Positions 7,153 to 15,294 of a stretch of 21,590 bases of DNA are shown here, piece after piece (the stretch's first letter is position 1; each line of letters begins with the position of its first letter). The stretch spans positions 1 to 21,590 of the forward strand of contig JBDZVX010000035.1 in the NCBI GenBank assembly GCA_040255925.1, written 5' to 3'. Made by a program: the position numbers and the translations under genes. The notes under the pieces are model-generated. The model made no database searches. It worked only from the letters and a program-made list of their open reading frames with translations, and was not told the DNA's origin. The stretch is from Nitrolancea sp040255925. Its GTDB lineage: Bacteria; Chloroflexota; Chloroflexia; Thermomicrobiales; Thermomicrobiaceae.

Positions 7153-8310
7153 ATGGATCAAAAGCGAGATTATTACGACGTCCTTGAAATAAACCGCTCG
7201 GCGACGACCGAGGAGATCCGGCGCGCCTACCGCAAAATGGCGCGGAAATACCATCCGGATGTCAATAAGGACGACGGGGCCGAGGAGAAATTCAAAGAGA
7301 TTAACGAAGCCTACGAGGTGCTCAGTGATGAGCAGCAACGGGCTGCCTATGATCGCTTCGGCCATGCCGGTGTTGGTGCCGGCGCCGGTGGGTTCAACGC
7401 TGGAGGTCCCTTCGGTGGATTCGGTGGTGGCGGCTTCGCCGGCTCGCCCTTCGCCGATCTGTTTGAGTCCTTCTTCGGCGGCGCGGCGGGTGGCGGACCG
7501 CGAACGCGGCGCGGGCCGGCGCAAGGTGCCGACCTGGAAGCCGTGGTGGATCTGGACTTCGAGCAGGCCGTCTTCGGTGTCGAGCGCGATATCGAGATCA
7601 CCCGCCTAGAGGTCTGCGATAGCTGTCATGGGAGCCGGATGCGGAACGGCGCCCAGCCTCCGGTTTGTCCGACCTGCCAGGGAACCGGCGAGGTCCGGCG
7701 TATCCAGCACACGATGCTGGGCCAATTCGTGACGTCGACCGTCTGTGGAACGTGCGCTGGTGAAGGCTATACCATCACCGATCCCTGCCCGGAGTGCCGG
7801 GGGCGAGGCCGGGTGGCGCGTCAGCGCACCATTACGGTGACGATTCCGGCTGGGGTTGATGAGGATTCGACGCTCCGGTTGAGCGGCCAGGGTGAGCAGA
7901 TTCCAAACGGCGTGCCCGGCAACCTGTATGTTCGTATCCGGATCCGGCGGCACGAGATCTTTACCCGCCAGGGGAAGCAGATCTATCTCGATCTGCCGGT
8001 CAATGTTGCGCAGGCGGCACTTGGCGCCGAGATCGAAGCCCCGACGCTCGAAGGCCCGGTGATGTTCAAGGTTCCGGCAGGGACCCAATCGGGCCAGCAG
8101 TTCCGGCTGCGTGACAAGGGTGTGCCGGACCTGCGCGGCGGTCACCGCGGGGATCAGGTTGTCACTGTCCGCGTGGTCATTCCAACCGAACTGAACGCCG
8201 AGCAGCGAGCCCTCCTCATCAAGCTCGGTGACTCGCTCGGCGAGCCCGACCTGCGGGAAGAGCACAAGCGGGGCTTCTTTGGCAAGGTCAAGGACGCGCT
8301 CGGAGTCTAA
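7153..8310 (+). CDS. dnaJ: Chaperone DnaJ (Hsp40, type I)
   Basis: The 385-aa protein has the full type I layout. The J domain (about 5-70) has HPD at 34-36, the motif that stimulates DnaK ATPase. A Gly/Phe-rich linker covers about 72-118. The zinc region (about 155-220) has four Cys pairs (155/158, 172/175, 198/201, 212/215). Two beta-barrel substrate domains run to about 345, followed by a C-terminal dimerisation segment. The first zinc repeat reads CDSCHGSR instead of CxxCxGxG, though both cysteines are kept. It acts in the cytoplasm, delivering unfolded proteins to DnaK. ATG 7153 is preferred to the adjacent TTG at 7150 on spacing from GGTGGG (7144-7149). No dnaK, grpE or hrcA is adjacent, so this is a stand-alone dnaJ, controlled through the CIRCE site upstream. 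Confidence 0.97.
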   Translation: MDQKRDYYDVLEINRSATTEEIRRAYRKMARKYHPDVNKDDGAEEKFKEINEAYEVLSDEQQRAAYDRFGHAGVGAGAGGFNAGGPFGGFGGGGFAGSPFADLFESFFGGAAGGGPRTRRGPAQGADLEAVVDLDFEQAVFGVERDIEITRLEVCDSCHGSRMRNGAQPPVCPTCQGTGEVRRIQHTMLGQFVTSTVCGTCAGEGYTITDPCPECRGRGRVARQRTITVTIPAGVDEDSTLRLSGQGEQIPNGVPGNLYVRIRIRRHEIFTRQGKQIYLDLPVNVAQAALGAEIEAPTLEGPVMFKVPAGTQSGQQFRLRDKGVPDLRGGHRGDQVVTVRVVIPTELNAEQRALLIKLGDSLGEPDLREEHKRGFFGKVKDALGV

Positions 8311-8440
8311 CGGCTGACAGCGTCGGGCGTTTCGCGGATGACGTCGGACCCGAGGCCGACACCGCGCGGGTCGTCCGGCATCTCATCCTCAGCAACTTGC
8401 GTGACAATGAGGGAGTTGCTCCCCGGCCACCGGGCAGTCC
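8311..8440. other. Gene-free spacer after dnaJ
   Basis: No gene is seen here. Together with the adjoining repeat element this makes a gene-free stretch of 406 bp between dnaJ and the SCO1 gene. Short inverted repeats occur (GGGAG-TTG-CTCCC near 8411-8423 and CCCGG-CCA-CCGGG just after), but none is followed by a T-run, so no intrinsic terminator for dnaJ can be claimed. Confidence 0.5.
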
Positions 8441-8717
8441 AGCCTCCGCGCGAGGCTGAAGCCGCCGCGCTCACGCAACGAAGCCAGGTTCACCTGGCTG
8501 GGATGCGGCAATGCGCACGATCTTCTCTGTAACCTTGGCCTTTCCCCGTCATTCTGAGCGAACGCGAAGAATCTTCTAACGAAAAGATCCTTCACGGAGT
8601 TCACCCTCGAGCGAAGGGTTCAGGATGACGGAGAGGGTGGCATGCATCTTCGAACTCCAGCCGGGTTCAGCCGGCTTCGCCCCCTGAGCGCGGCGGCTTG
8701 AGCCCCGCGCGGAGGCT
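8441..8717. repeat. 277-bp MITE-like inverted-repeat element
   Basis: The left end (8441-8473) and the reverse complement of the right end (8685-8717) agree at 31 of 33 bases. Weaker similarity continues without gaps to about 8514 and 8644, giving arms of about 74 bp. Each arm has its own small palindrome (GCCAGGTTCACCTGGC on the left, GCCGGGTTCAGCCGGC on the right). There is no credible coding sequence inside. The right arm ends at the last base of the SCO1 stop codon. No clear target-site duplication is visible. A non-autonomous mobile or structural repeat is likely; the family is not known to me. Confidence 0.7.
8546..8631. repeat. Nested short inverted repeat (CCGTCATTCTGA type)
   Basis: CCGTCATTCTGA (8546-8557) is mirrored by TCAGGATGACGG (8620-8631) with one mismatch. 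An inner hairpin pairs GAAGAATCTT (8566-8575) with AAGATCCTTC (8584-8593), also with one mismatch. The motif 'GTCATTCTGAGCGAA..GAAGAATCT' resembles a short dispersed repeat that I recall from many Chloroflexota and other genomes. It sits between the arms of the larger element, so either one inserted in the other or they form a composite. Confidence 0.65.
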
Positions 8718-9379
8718 TACCCAACCAGCGCCTTGAGGTTGTCGGCGATCGCTGTCGGATCGCTATCGGAGTGCATCAGGACGCGCTCCCGGCCCTCGGG
8801 ATCAATGATGTAGATGGCATCGGTGTGAGACTGGATGTCATCCGGCCCAGGCGTAGTGGTTCCGGTACCCAAGCTGGGATCTCCCAGTTTGCCGGGCGAC
8901 AGGGGATTGATCGCGTAGTTCCTCCAGACCGGGGTGAGTGTGGCGCGGTCACCGGTCAGCGCGTGCCAGTTGGCGATATCCGCGACTTGATGCTTCCGCG
9001 AGTACTCCCGCAGCACCTCCGGCGTATCATGCTCCGGGTCGACTGTCACCGCGATCAGCGCGACCTTGCCCTGAGCATCGGCAGGGAGCTGTTGGTAGGC
9101 GGCCTTGAGGTGCTGGGTGATCAACGGGCAGATATCGGGGCAGGTGGTATAGATGAAGGCCAATGCCACGGCTTTGCCCTGGACACTGCTCAACTGGAAC
9201 GGCTTGCCATGCTGATCGGTCAGCGTAAAGTCGGGTGCCGGCGTCATCTCCAGATCGGTACCGGTCAACGCCGGCCCACTGCCACCACAGGCGGCCAGCA
9301 GGACCGCCAGAATGAGGATCAGGATGACTACCGGACGCGCAGCGTAGCCGGGCAGCCGGGGCATCCGCCGTGGATCCAC
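8717..9379 (-). CDS. SCO1/SenC/PrrC-type copper-binding lipoprotein
   Basis: The 220-aa protein begins with a lipoprotein signal: a hydrophobic stretch VVILILILAVLLAAC with the lipobox cysteine at C31. A thioredoxin-fold SCO domain follows (about 48-220). Its copper site is the CPDIC motif (C80, C84) plus H185 in the SHTD segment. SCO proteins deliver copper to, or reduce, the CuA centre of cytochrome c oxidase on the outer face of the membrane. The start was set at GTG 9379 because GAGGAGG (9393-9387) lies 7 bases ahead. The ATG at 9364 lacks a suitably spaced site, and the longer upstream frame adds only hydrophilic residues. No oxidase gene is adjacent. The reading frame ends exactly at the repeat element, but the C-terminus has normal length for the family. 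Confidence 0.92.
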   Translation of the reverse strand: MDPRRMPRLPGYAARPVVILILILAVLLAACGGSGPALTGTDLEMTPAPDFTLTDQHGKPFQLSSVQGKAVALAFIYTTCPDICPLITQHLKAAYQQLPADAQGKVALIAVTVDPEHDTPEVLREYSRKHQVADIANWHALTGDRATLTPVWRNYAINPLSPGKLGDPSLGTGTTTPGPDDIQSHTDAIYIIDPEGRERVLMHSDSDPTAIADNLKALVG

Positions 9380-9386
9380 GCGTTTT

Positions 9387-9393
9387 CCTCCTC
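9387..9393 (-). promoter_or_regulatory. Ribosome binding site that sets the SCO1 start
   Basis: GAGGAGG on the minus strand lies 7 bases before GTG 9379 and favours that codon over ATG 9364, which is 22 bases away. Confidence 0.75.
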
Positions 9394-9610
9394 TAGGCCC
9401 CAACCGTGACGGGGCTCGCGGCCCTATCCTATCATCCTGACTATTGAGCAGCCGGTCTTCCAATACAAGTACAAGGGTGCTTCAGACCACACTCACTATC
9501 CGGTTAACGCCGGCTGGTTTCGTTTGGATGGGCGGGCAATGATCAAACCCTCCAGGTTGCCATCCAATATGTGGGGTTGCGTGCTTATGGGGAATGGAAG
9601 GCGACACGCC

Positions 9611-11377
9611 CTAATCCGGGGCTGTTGAAGGATGCTCGGCGCTTGGGGTAAGCAAGGCCGTTTCCACGCCGGGCGTTAGGATGATGGGCAGGTGGACGGT
9701 AAACGTGCTTCCCTCTCCTGTCCGGCTGTATACCGTGATCGTTCCACCATGTTGCTCCACAATTTGACGGGAACTCGCCAAGCCTAGCCCTGTCCCTTTA
9801 CGATGTCCCGCGGCGTTACTCGCACGGTAGAACCGTTCGAAGATCCGGGTAAGCTCGCTTTCCGGGATTCCGATTCCCTGATCTCGGACCTCCACGATCG
9901 CCCAGGTGTTTCCCGCCCGTTCCTCCTCTTTGACTACGACCGTGACGGTGGTCTCGTGTGGGCTGTACTTAATCGCGTTCTCGAACAGATTGGAGAGCAC
10001 GCGTGCCAACCGGACCTGATCCCAGTTCCCGACGAGCTCCGGGACCATCACTTCGACGCGGAGCCCGACCTGCTCGGTGATCTGTTGACACTCCTCCGCC
10101 ACCCGTTGCGCCAGCGCTACCAGATCGGTTGGCTGCCGGTGGAGCTCCAGGTGCTGCCCAGCTTGAAGGCCGGCTAGGTCGAGCAGTTCATCGATCTGGG
10201 CGGTCATCTTCGTCGCGAGACTGTCTATAGTAGCCAATCCCTTGACGAGCCGCTCGGCGGCCGAAAGGTACTCGCGCTTCACCCGTCGTTGCAGCAGTTG
10301 CGCTTGGCCTTTGATGGCGCCAAGCGGGTTCTTCAGGTCGTGAGAGATGCTGGCGAGGAACTCATCCCGTAGCCGGATCGCTTCCTGGGATTGCTCGTAG
10401 AGACGGGCGTTGTCCACCGCCGTAGCCGAGCGCCTGGCCAGTTCCTCGGTAAGCGCCACGGTAACCGGACTGTGCTGCCGCGAGGTCGTGGTCAGGATGA
10501 GTGAGATCGCGCCGATGGTCTGCCCGCGCACGGTCAGCGGCAGGATCAGATAGGACGTCGGGTGAAGTGCGTAGAGGACATGAGCCTCTTCATCGGAGCC
10601 ATTGCCCTGTTTCTCTATGCGATGCTCGGGGATCACGGAGACGAGTTCGGGCTCGCCGGTGCGCAGGACTTTCGCGATGGGATCGTCGGAATCCGGCCGC
10701 GGGGGGTGGCGGTGCAGGTTGTCCGCCACGTCTTTCCATTCGGGATCGGCATGGGCGATCGCCATCCGGCGGATTGTGCCGTCGTCTTGGATGATGTCGA
10801 TAATGCAGCAATCAGCGAGATAGGGCGCCGCGAGATGGGCGAGGCGCTGGAGCATGGCCTGGTAGTCGAGCGATGATGTGAGGATGGCGCTGGCCTCCGA
10901 GAGGAATGCCAGCCGCTGTTGCGCGGCCTCGGCCGCCGCGCGGGCTGCCTGCTCGCGAATGAGCTGAACTCGCGTCTCCTCAGCCTTTCGGCGCTCCACC
11001 TGCGCCTGTTTGGCTTCCAGCGCCTGGCGTACCGCCGACCCGAGCCGGGCGAGCCGGTCCTTGAGCAGATAGTCGTCCGCTCCCTGCTTGATGCATTCGA
11101 CCGCCACCTCTTCCCCGATGGTCCCGGTGACGATGATGAACGGGATGTCGAGCCCTTGGCCGCGCACGATCTCCAGCGCATGAAACACGTTGAACTGGGG
11201 GAGCGTGTAATCGGCTAGGATCACCTCCGGCGGCGAATCCAGCGCGAGACGGAAGTCGTGCTCGGTGTCAACGCGGCTCCAAACGGGCGCGAACCCCGCC
11301 TGACGAAGCTCATAGAGCATGAGCTCGGCGTCGCTGGGACGGTCCTCGACGAACAAAACCTTGAGTGGTACCGCCAT
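9611..11377 (-). CDS. Receiver-GAF-histidine kinase (hybrid, receiver first)
   Basis: The 588-aa protein starts with a CheY-like receiver domain (about 5-122; phosphoacceptor D56 in ILADYTLP, conserved K at 106). A coiled-coil linker (about 120-160) precedes a GAF domain (about 165-325). The HisKA segment has H346 in SISHDLKNPLGAIKG, and the ATPase domain (about 445-565) shows an N-box (N467), DQGIGIP (499-505) and GTGLGL (528-533). No membrane helix is present, so it is cytosolic. The N-terminal receiver suggests that it receives phosphate or is gated by phosphorylation. It is the last gene of a kinase-regulator-kinase operon, 18 bp after the response regulator. GGAGG lies 14 bases before the ATG, a long spacing, but no better start was seen. 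Its GAF domain resembles that of the upstream kinase (shared 'LTSSLDY' start). Confidence 0.92.
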   Translation of the reverse strand: MAVPLKVLFVEDRPSDAELMLYELRQAGFAPVWSRVDTEHDFRLALDSPPEVILADYTLPQFNVFHALEIVRGQGLDIPFIIVTGTIGEEVAVECIKQGADDYLLKDRLARLGSAVRQALEAKQAQVERRKAEETRVQLIREQAARAAAEAAQQRLAFLSEASAILTSSLDYQAMLQRLAHLAAPYLADCCIIDIIQDDGTIRRMAIAHADPEWKDVADNLHRHPPRPDSDDPIAKVLRTGEPELVSVIPEHRIEKQGNGSDEEAHVLYALHPTSYLILPLTVRGQTIGAISLILTTTSRQHSPVTVALTEELARRSATAVDNARLYEQSQEAIRLRDEFLASISHDLKNPLGAIKGQAQLLQRRVKREYLSAAERLVKGLATIDSLATKMTAQIDELLDLAGLQAGQHLELHRQPTDLVALAQRVAEECQQITEQVGLRVEVMVPELVGNWDQVRLARVLSNLFENAIKYSPHETTVTVVVKEEERAGNTWAIVEVRDQGIGIPESELTRIFERFYRASNAAGHRKGTGLGLASSRQIVEQHGGTITVYSRTGEGSTFTVHLPIILTPGVETALLTPSAEHPSTAPD

Positions 11378-11395
11378 AGCTGGTCCAGGATCCTC

Positions 11396-11842
11396 CTACC
11401 GTATTTGAGGCGGCTCGTTTAGTAGGACCCAGTAGAGTCCGATTTGGCGAACGGCATCGGTGAACTGCCCGAAATCTACGGGTTTCACGATGTAGCTATT
11501 CACGCCGAGCTGGTACGTCTCTACGATATCTCGCTCCTCCCGTGAAGAGGTAAGGACCACGACCGGAATAGTCTGGGTATTTGGATTCGCCTTGATCTGC
11601 CGGAGGACTTCTATCCCGTCAATCAGTGGAAGCTTCAGGTCGAGTAGCACGACTTTCGGAGTATCGGCGACGTTGCGTCCCGCGAACGCACCACGACAGA
11701 GGAGGAAATCCAATGCCTCGACGCCATCACGGGCAACATAAATCCGGTTGGCCAGCTGATGCTGGCGCAATGCGTACATCGTGAGCTCCAGATCATGAGG
11801 ATTGTCTTCGACAAGCAGGATCTCAACATATGGTTCAGGCAC
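11396..11842 (-). CDS. Single-domain response regulator (Rcp1-like CheY family)
   Basis: The 148-aa protein is a lone receiver domain with no output domain. The acidic pair is VEDN (11-14), the phosphoacceptor is D68 in VVLLDLKLP, T/S is at 98-100 (LTSS) and K120 is in IVKPVD. The KLPxxDGIEVLRxIK stretch and the long first loop are typical of Rcp1-type regulators that partner phytochrome-like kinases. I chose GTG 11842: GGAGGT lies 10 bases ahead, and the longer upstream frame is just a shadow of the kinase gene. The start overlaps the kinase stop (GTGCCTGA), which implies translational coupling. It probably shuttles phosphate between the kinases on either side or to another target. Confidence 0.93.
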   Translation of the reverse strand: MPEPYVEILLVEDNPHDLELTMYALRQHQLANRIYVARDGVEALDFLLCRGAFAGRNVADTPKVVLLDLKLPLIDGIEVLRQIKANPNTQTIPVVVLTSSREERDIVETYQLGVNSYIVKPVDFGQFTDAVRQIGLYWVLLNEPPQIR

Positions 11843-14800
11843 GTGTGTTCCGACCTCCAAGTGTAAAATAGAACGTCGCTCCCCGATCGACAGCCGCGTC
11901 GGCCCAGATACGCCCACCATGCCGATCGATGATGCGCTGAACGGTGGCCAGGCCAACGCCGGTGCCCTCATAGTCCTCGGTCCGATGGAGCCGCTGGAAG
12001 ACTCCGAAGAGCTTATCGGCATAGCGCATGTCAAAGCCGACGCCATTATCTTTCACGAAGTAGATGCACTCACCGTCCCGCTCCAGGTGACCGATCTCGA
12101 TCGTCGCGACAGGCCGCCCTTGGGTGAACTTGAGCGCGTTGGCGAGCAGGTTGGCGAAGACCTGGCGCAGTAGCGCCGGATCGGCACGACACGGCGGGAG
12201 ATCGGCGATGCTGAACGCAACCTGGCGCTGTTCGATCTGCGGCCCGAGATCGGCGAGCACGTCACGGATAAGGTCACCCGGTCTGACATCCTGCCAATTG
12301 AAGGCCTTACGGCTCAGTCGCGAGAACTGAAGCAGATCGTCGATCAACTGGCCCATTTGGTCCGCGTTCTGCCGAACCAGCCCGAGGTAGCGTTGGGCCT
12401 CGGGCGGAAGATCGGATTCGTACTCTTCGAGGAGAATTCGCGAGAACCCGTCGATGGCTCGTAACGGCGCGCGTAGGTCATGGGAGACGGAATAGCTGAA
12501 CGATTCCAGTTCCTTATTCGCGGCGGCAAGTTTGTCCGCCTGACGTGCCAAGTCGGTGTTGATCGCCGCGATGCGTGCCCGTGCCTCTTGCGCCTCGCGA
12601 TACAAGCGTGCATTGTCCACCGCTAGCGCGCCGCGACGGGCGAGGTGTATGGCCATGGCGAGATCATCCCGATCGTAGTGCCGGCCGGACTCCGCCAGCG
12701 CAAAGGAGAGCGCGCCGAGGGTTCGACCGCGCGCGATAAGTGGAACGATCATAACTGACTTCAGACCGAGGGATCGCATGAGTGCAAGCTGTTCGGCGTC
12801 TTGAATGGTTTTAGCGAGCCATTCATCAGGGATCGTTGGCACGAAAACTGGCTGTCCGGTCCGGATGACGCCGGGAACACCCTGAGACCCGTCCGGGTCC
12901 GGTGGGAAACGACGCTCAATCTCGAACGCGAGCTTGATCTTTGCCGGGTCAACGTGCGTGACGGCGAGGCGCTGGATCTGTCCGTCCTCGGTAACCAAAT
13001 CGGCAGCGCACCAATCCGCGAGCCGCGGGACCGCCAGGCGCGTCACGCTTGCCAGCGTCGTCTCATAGTCGAGCGATGAGGTCAGCACCTCACCAGCCTC
13101 GGCAAGCAATTGGAGCGTGTCCTTTATCCGTTTCTGTTCGCTGATGTCGTAGAAGGTGACGACACCGGCGACGATACGGTCGGAGCGGTCTTTGATCGGC
13201 GCCGAACTCATGCGGATCGTACCCGGCGTGCCGTCGCCACGCTGGATGGTGATCTCTTCACCCTCCACCACCTCTCCGGTGGTGATTGAGCGTGCGAGCG
13301 GCCATTCCTCGGGCTTGAGCACGGTTCCATCGGAATGGAAGCCCTTGTAGCCATCGAATTGGCCGATACTATCAGCCGGGAGGAAGGGGTGGCGCCAGCC
13401 CTGCTCCACTTGTTCGTTGCCAAGGATGAGCTCACCGCTGGGCGCGGCGGCGATGATCAGGCCGCCCGGCATCTGCCGGAGTACGGCCTCCAGTTGGGCC
13501 CGCTCGGTTTCGAGCTGTCCCGCCAGCTCCTCAACGCGACGGCGCTCATGAACCAGGGCGGTGACCTCCACCGCGTGAATGAGAATCCCGTTCACGGCGC
13601 CCCAACGAGTGACTAATGGCTGGGCGACGAAGTTGAAATAGTCTTCGTCCAAGGTGCCATTACCATCCCGGTCGATCGTGATTGGCATCTCGGTGCCGAC
13701 AAAGGGCTGGCCTGTTGCATACACCTGATCGAGGACCGCGAAGTATCCCTGGTCCGCAAGCTCGGGTAACGCGGTCCGAACCGGCTTGCCGAGCAGGTCA
13801 TGGGGATCATGGCGGCCGACGGTTTGGAGAAATAACGGATTGACGAGCTCGAAGACGTGCTCGGGACCGCGAACCTCGGCGATGCAGGCCGGCGCCTTCA
13901 TGAACAGATTGTGGAGCTGCCGGCGGGCCGCTTCGACCTCGGCACGGGCGGCTTGCTCGCGGATCAACTGGTTGCGTTGTTCCTCCGCTCGTTTGCGTTC
14001 GGTGATATCCTGCGTTGTCCCGACCACACGCACGGGCTGGCCAGCCTCGTCCCGCACGATCGCGCCCATGCCGTGGACGGTCCGGATCGTTCCATCCGCG
14101 CGGATGATGCGGTGCTCGACTTCATAACGCGATGACTCCCGGTACGCCCGCTCAATGATTTCTCGCGAGTTTTGACGATCGTCCGGGTGAATGCGCTCGA
14201 GGTAGCCTTCGAGGTTCGCGTTGAAGGTCTCGCGGGTGAGCCCGAAGATCTGGTAGAGTTCGTCCGACCAGGTGACGATGTTGCGCTGGATATCCCACTC
14301 CCAATTCCCGATTTGTGCGATTCGCAATGCTTCGGCGATCTGCTGTTGGCTCTTGACGATTTGTGCCTCAGCCTGCTTCCGCTTAGTAACATCGCGGACC
14401 ACGGCGACCACGAATCGTCCTTCGGCGGCGTGAGGACCGAGAGGGGCTAGGGACAGCTCTACGGTGATTTCTTCGCCCGATTTCCGGACGGCGGGAACTT
14501 CGACCTGGCGGCCCGAGTCTATGACCGGACCATGCCCATGCTCGCGGTACCGGGTAAGACCATTCCGGTGCCGCTCGCGCACATGAGGCGGCATCAGCAC
14601 CTCAATTGGGCGGCCGACGATCTCCTCGGCCGAATAGCCGAACAGGGTTGATGCAGCAGGATTCCAAAGGGCGATCTGGCCGGTCTCTACATCGCCGACG
14701 ATGACGGCATCGCGGATCACCCAGAAGAGTTGTCCAACGCCCACGTCTTCCGGCTGTAACGACAATCCCACACCCATCTGCTTCAGACCAATCAGATTGA

Positions 14801-14861
14801 GAATCCGGTGTCGCGTGGTGTTCTGGAGGTAAGGAAGCCCCTCAGATCTGATCTCAGGCAC
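11835..14861 (-). CDS. Multi-PAS/GAF sensor histidine kinase
   Basis: The 1008-aa soluble kinase has, in order, four PAS-like sensor units (about 36-160, 178-290, 315-435 and 455-575), a GAF domain (about 582-750), HisKA with H794 in YSVSHDLRAPLRAIDG, and an ATPase domain (about 895-1003) with the N-box near N908, DNGVGFD (938-944) and GTGVGL (966-971). PAC-type ends (RDVTKRKQAE, TQDITERKRAEE) mark the PAS borders. The kinase core and the Rcp1-like partner resemble phytochrome-class systems, but no bilin-binding GAF cysteine could be identified. There is no transmembrane segment, so the cue is cytosolic (redox, light, gas or ligand; unknown). The GTG start at 14861 has only a weak ribosome site; ATG 14777 is an alternative that still keeps all domains. 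It is the first gene of the operon. Confidence 0.92.
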   Translation of the reverse strand: MPEIRSEGLPYLQNTTRHRILNLIGLKQMGVGLSLQPEDVGVGQLFWVIRDAVIVGDVETGQIALWNPAASTLFGYSAEEIVGRPIEVLMPPHVRERHRNGLTRYREHGHGPVIDSGRQVEVPAVRKSGEEITVELSLAPLGPHAAEGRFVVAVVRDVTKRKQAEAQIVKSQQQIAEALRIAQIGNWEWDIQRNIVTWSDELYQIFGLTRETFNANLEGYLERIHPDDRQNSREIIERAYRESSRYEVEHRIIRADGTIRTVHGMGAIVRDEAGQPVRVVGTTQDITERKRAEEQRNQLIREQAARAEVEAARRQLHNLFMKAPACIAEVRGPEHVFELVNPLFLQTVGRHDPHDLLGKPVRTALPELADQGYFAVLDQVYATGQPFVGTEMPITIDRDGNGTLDEDYFNFVAQPLVTRWGAVNGILIHAVEVTALVHERRRVEELAGQLETERAQLEAVLRQMPGGLIIAAAPSGELILGNEQVEQGWRHPFLPADSIGQFDGYKGFHSDGTVLKPEEWPLARSITTGEVVEGEEITIQRGDGTPGTIRMSSAPIKDRSDRIVAGVVTFYDISEQKRIKDTLQLLAEAGEVLTSSLDYETTLASVTRLAVPRLADWCAADLVTEDGQIQRLAVTHVDPAKIKLAFEIERRFPPDPDGSQGVPGVIRTGQPVFVPTIPDEWLAKTIQDAEQLALMRSLGLKSVMIVPLIARGRTLGALSFALAESGRHYDRDDLAMAIHLARRGALAVDNARLYREAQEARARIAAINTDLARQADKLAAANKELESFSYSVSHDLRAPLRAIDGFSRILLEEYESDLPPEAQRYLGLVRQNADQMGQLIDDLLQFSRLSRKAFNWQDVRPGDLIRDVLADLGPQIEQRQVAFSIADLPPCRADPALLRQVFANLLANALKFTQGRPVATIEIGHLERDGECIYFVKDNGVGFDMRYADKLFGVFQRLHRTEDYEGTGVGLATVQRIIDRHGGRIWADAAVDRGATFYFTLGGRNTRA
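11853..11858 (-). promoter_or_regulatory. Ribosome binding site for the response regulator
   Basis: GGAGGT on the minus strand lies inside the end of the upstream kinase gene, 10 bases before GTG 11842. It fixes the start of the receiver protein at the 8-base overlap. Confidence 0.7.
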
Positions 14862-14997
14862 CTGGGGGTCGCATCACCGGTACCGCAGGATGTCAAGCTG
14901 CTAAGCTCTTCCATAATAACGGTCCTGAGCTACCGCGGGTTTTTGGCTTTGGAGCGGGTTGCCCCGGTGAATGGTCGCGCTCGGGTACGTGGCGCTG

Positions 14998-15003
14998 ATT
15001 ATA
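14998..15003 (-). promoter_or_regulatory. Candidate extended -10 promoter of the kinase operon
   Basis: TATAAT preceded by TGG (TGGTATAAT) reads on the minus strand upstream of the kinase gene. The hexamer 17 bp further up (GCTGAT) is a poor -35, which extended -10 promoters tolerate. The leader would be about 130 bases long. Confidence 0.5.
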
Positions 15004-15138
15004 CCACCTCCGCTTTTTATATCAGCGTATCCTGACGTTTCGTGCCATCTCAGCCATCTCGATGGATGCAACGGCATGCCGCGAGCGGATTGGTTTCCGG
15101 GCACGATCCCGGGAGTCCGGTTTGGCTCGCTTTGGCCT

Positions 15139-15165
15139 CACTTTGCCCGCTGAGCGAGCAAAGTG
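15139..15165. promoter_or_regulatory. 27-base palindrome upstream of the PucR-type gene
   Basis: CACTTTGC (15139-15146) and GCAAAGTG (15158-15165) are perfect inverted copies. Between them CGCT-G-AGCG (15148-15156) continues the symmetry, so only one base pair is unmatched (C15147 with A15157). It could be an operator for autoregulation of the regulator or a site shared with the divergent kinase operon. A stem-loop in RNA is possible, but no T-run follows. Confidence 0.5.
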
Positions 15166-15280
15166 CCGGCTGGCATAGGTCTTGCACGGTCCCAGCCTCA
15201 ATACTGGAAGGGAAGAGGAAACCGTTGCCACGGATTTCGGATGGTCAGATTCCGATGCTTTGTGCTGCCTTGTCCGCTTG

Positions 15281-15286
15281 GGAGGT
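15281..15286 (+). promoter_or_regulatory. Ribosome binding site that points to a TTG start
   Basis: GGAGGT lies 8 bases before TTG 15295 but 17 bases before the first downstream ATG (15304). Spacing therefore favours TTG as the initiator of the regulator gene. Confidence 0.65.
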
Positions 15287-15294
15287 ATCTGCCG

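Larger units (their letters stand above)
14862..15294. other. Divergent intergenic region between kinase operon and PucR-type regulator
   Basis: This 433-bp region holds no gene that I can support. It contains the extended -10 promoter for the kinase operon, a 27-base near-perfect palindrome at 15139-15165 and the ribosome binding site at 15281-15286 for the regulator gene. Frames extending the regulator upstream to 15163 encode an atypical Cys/Arg/Pro-rich stretch, not a known domain. Confidence 0.6.

Noticed and set aside
8338..8604. Small open frames on both strands inside the dnaJ-SCO1 gap
   Set aside because: They fall in the inverted-repeat element, lack ribosome binding sites and give compositionally odd peptides.
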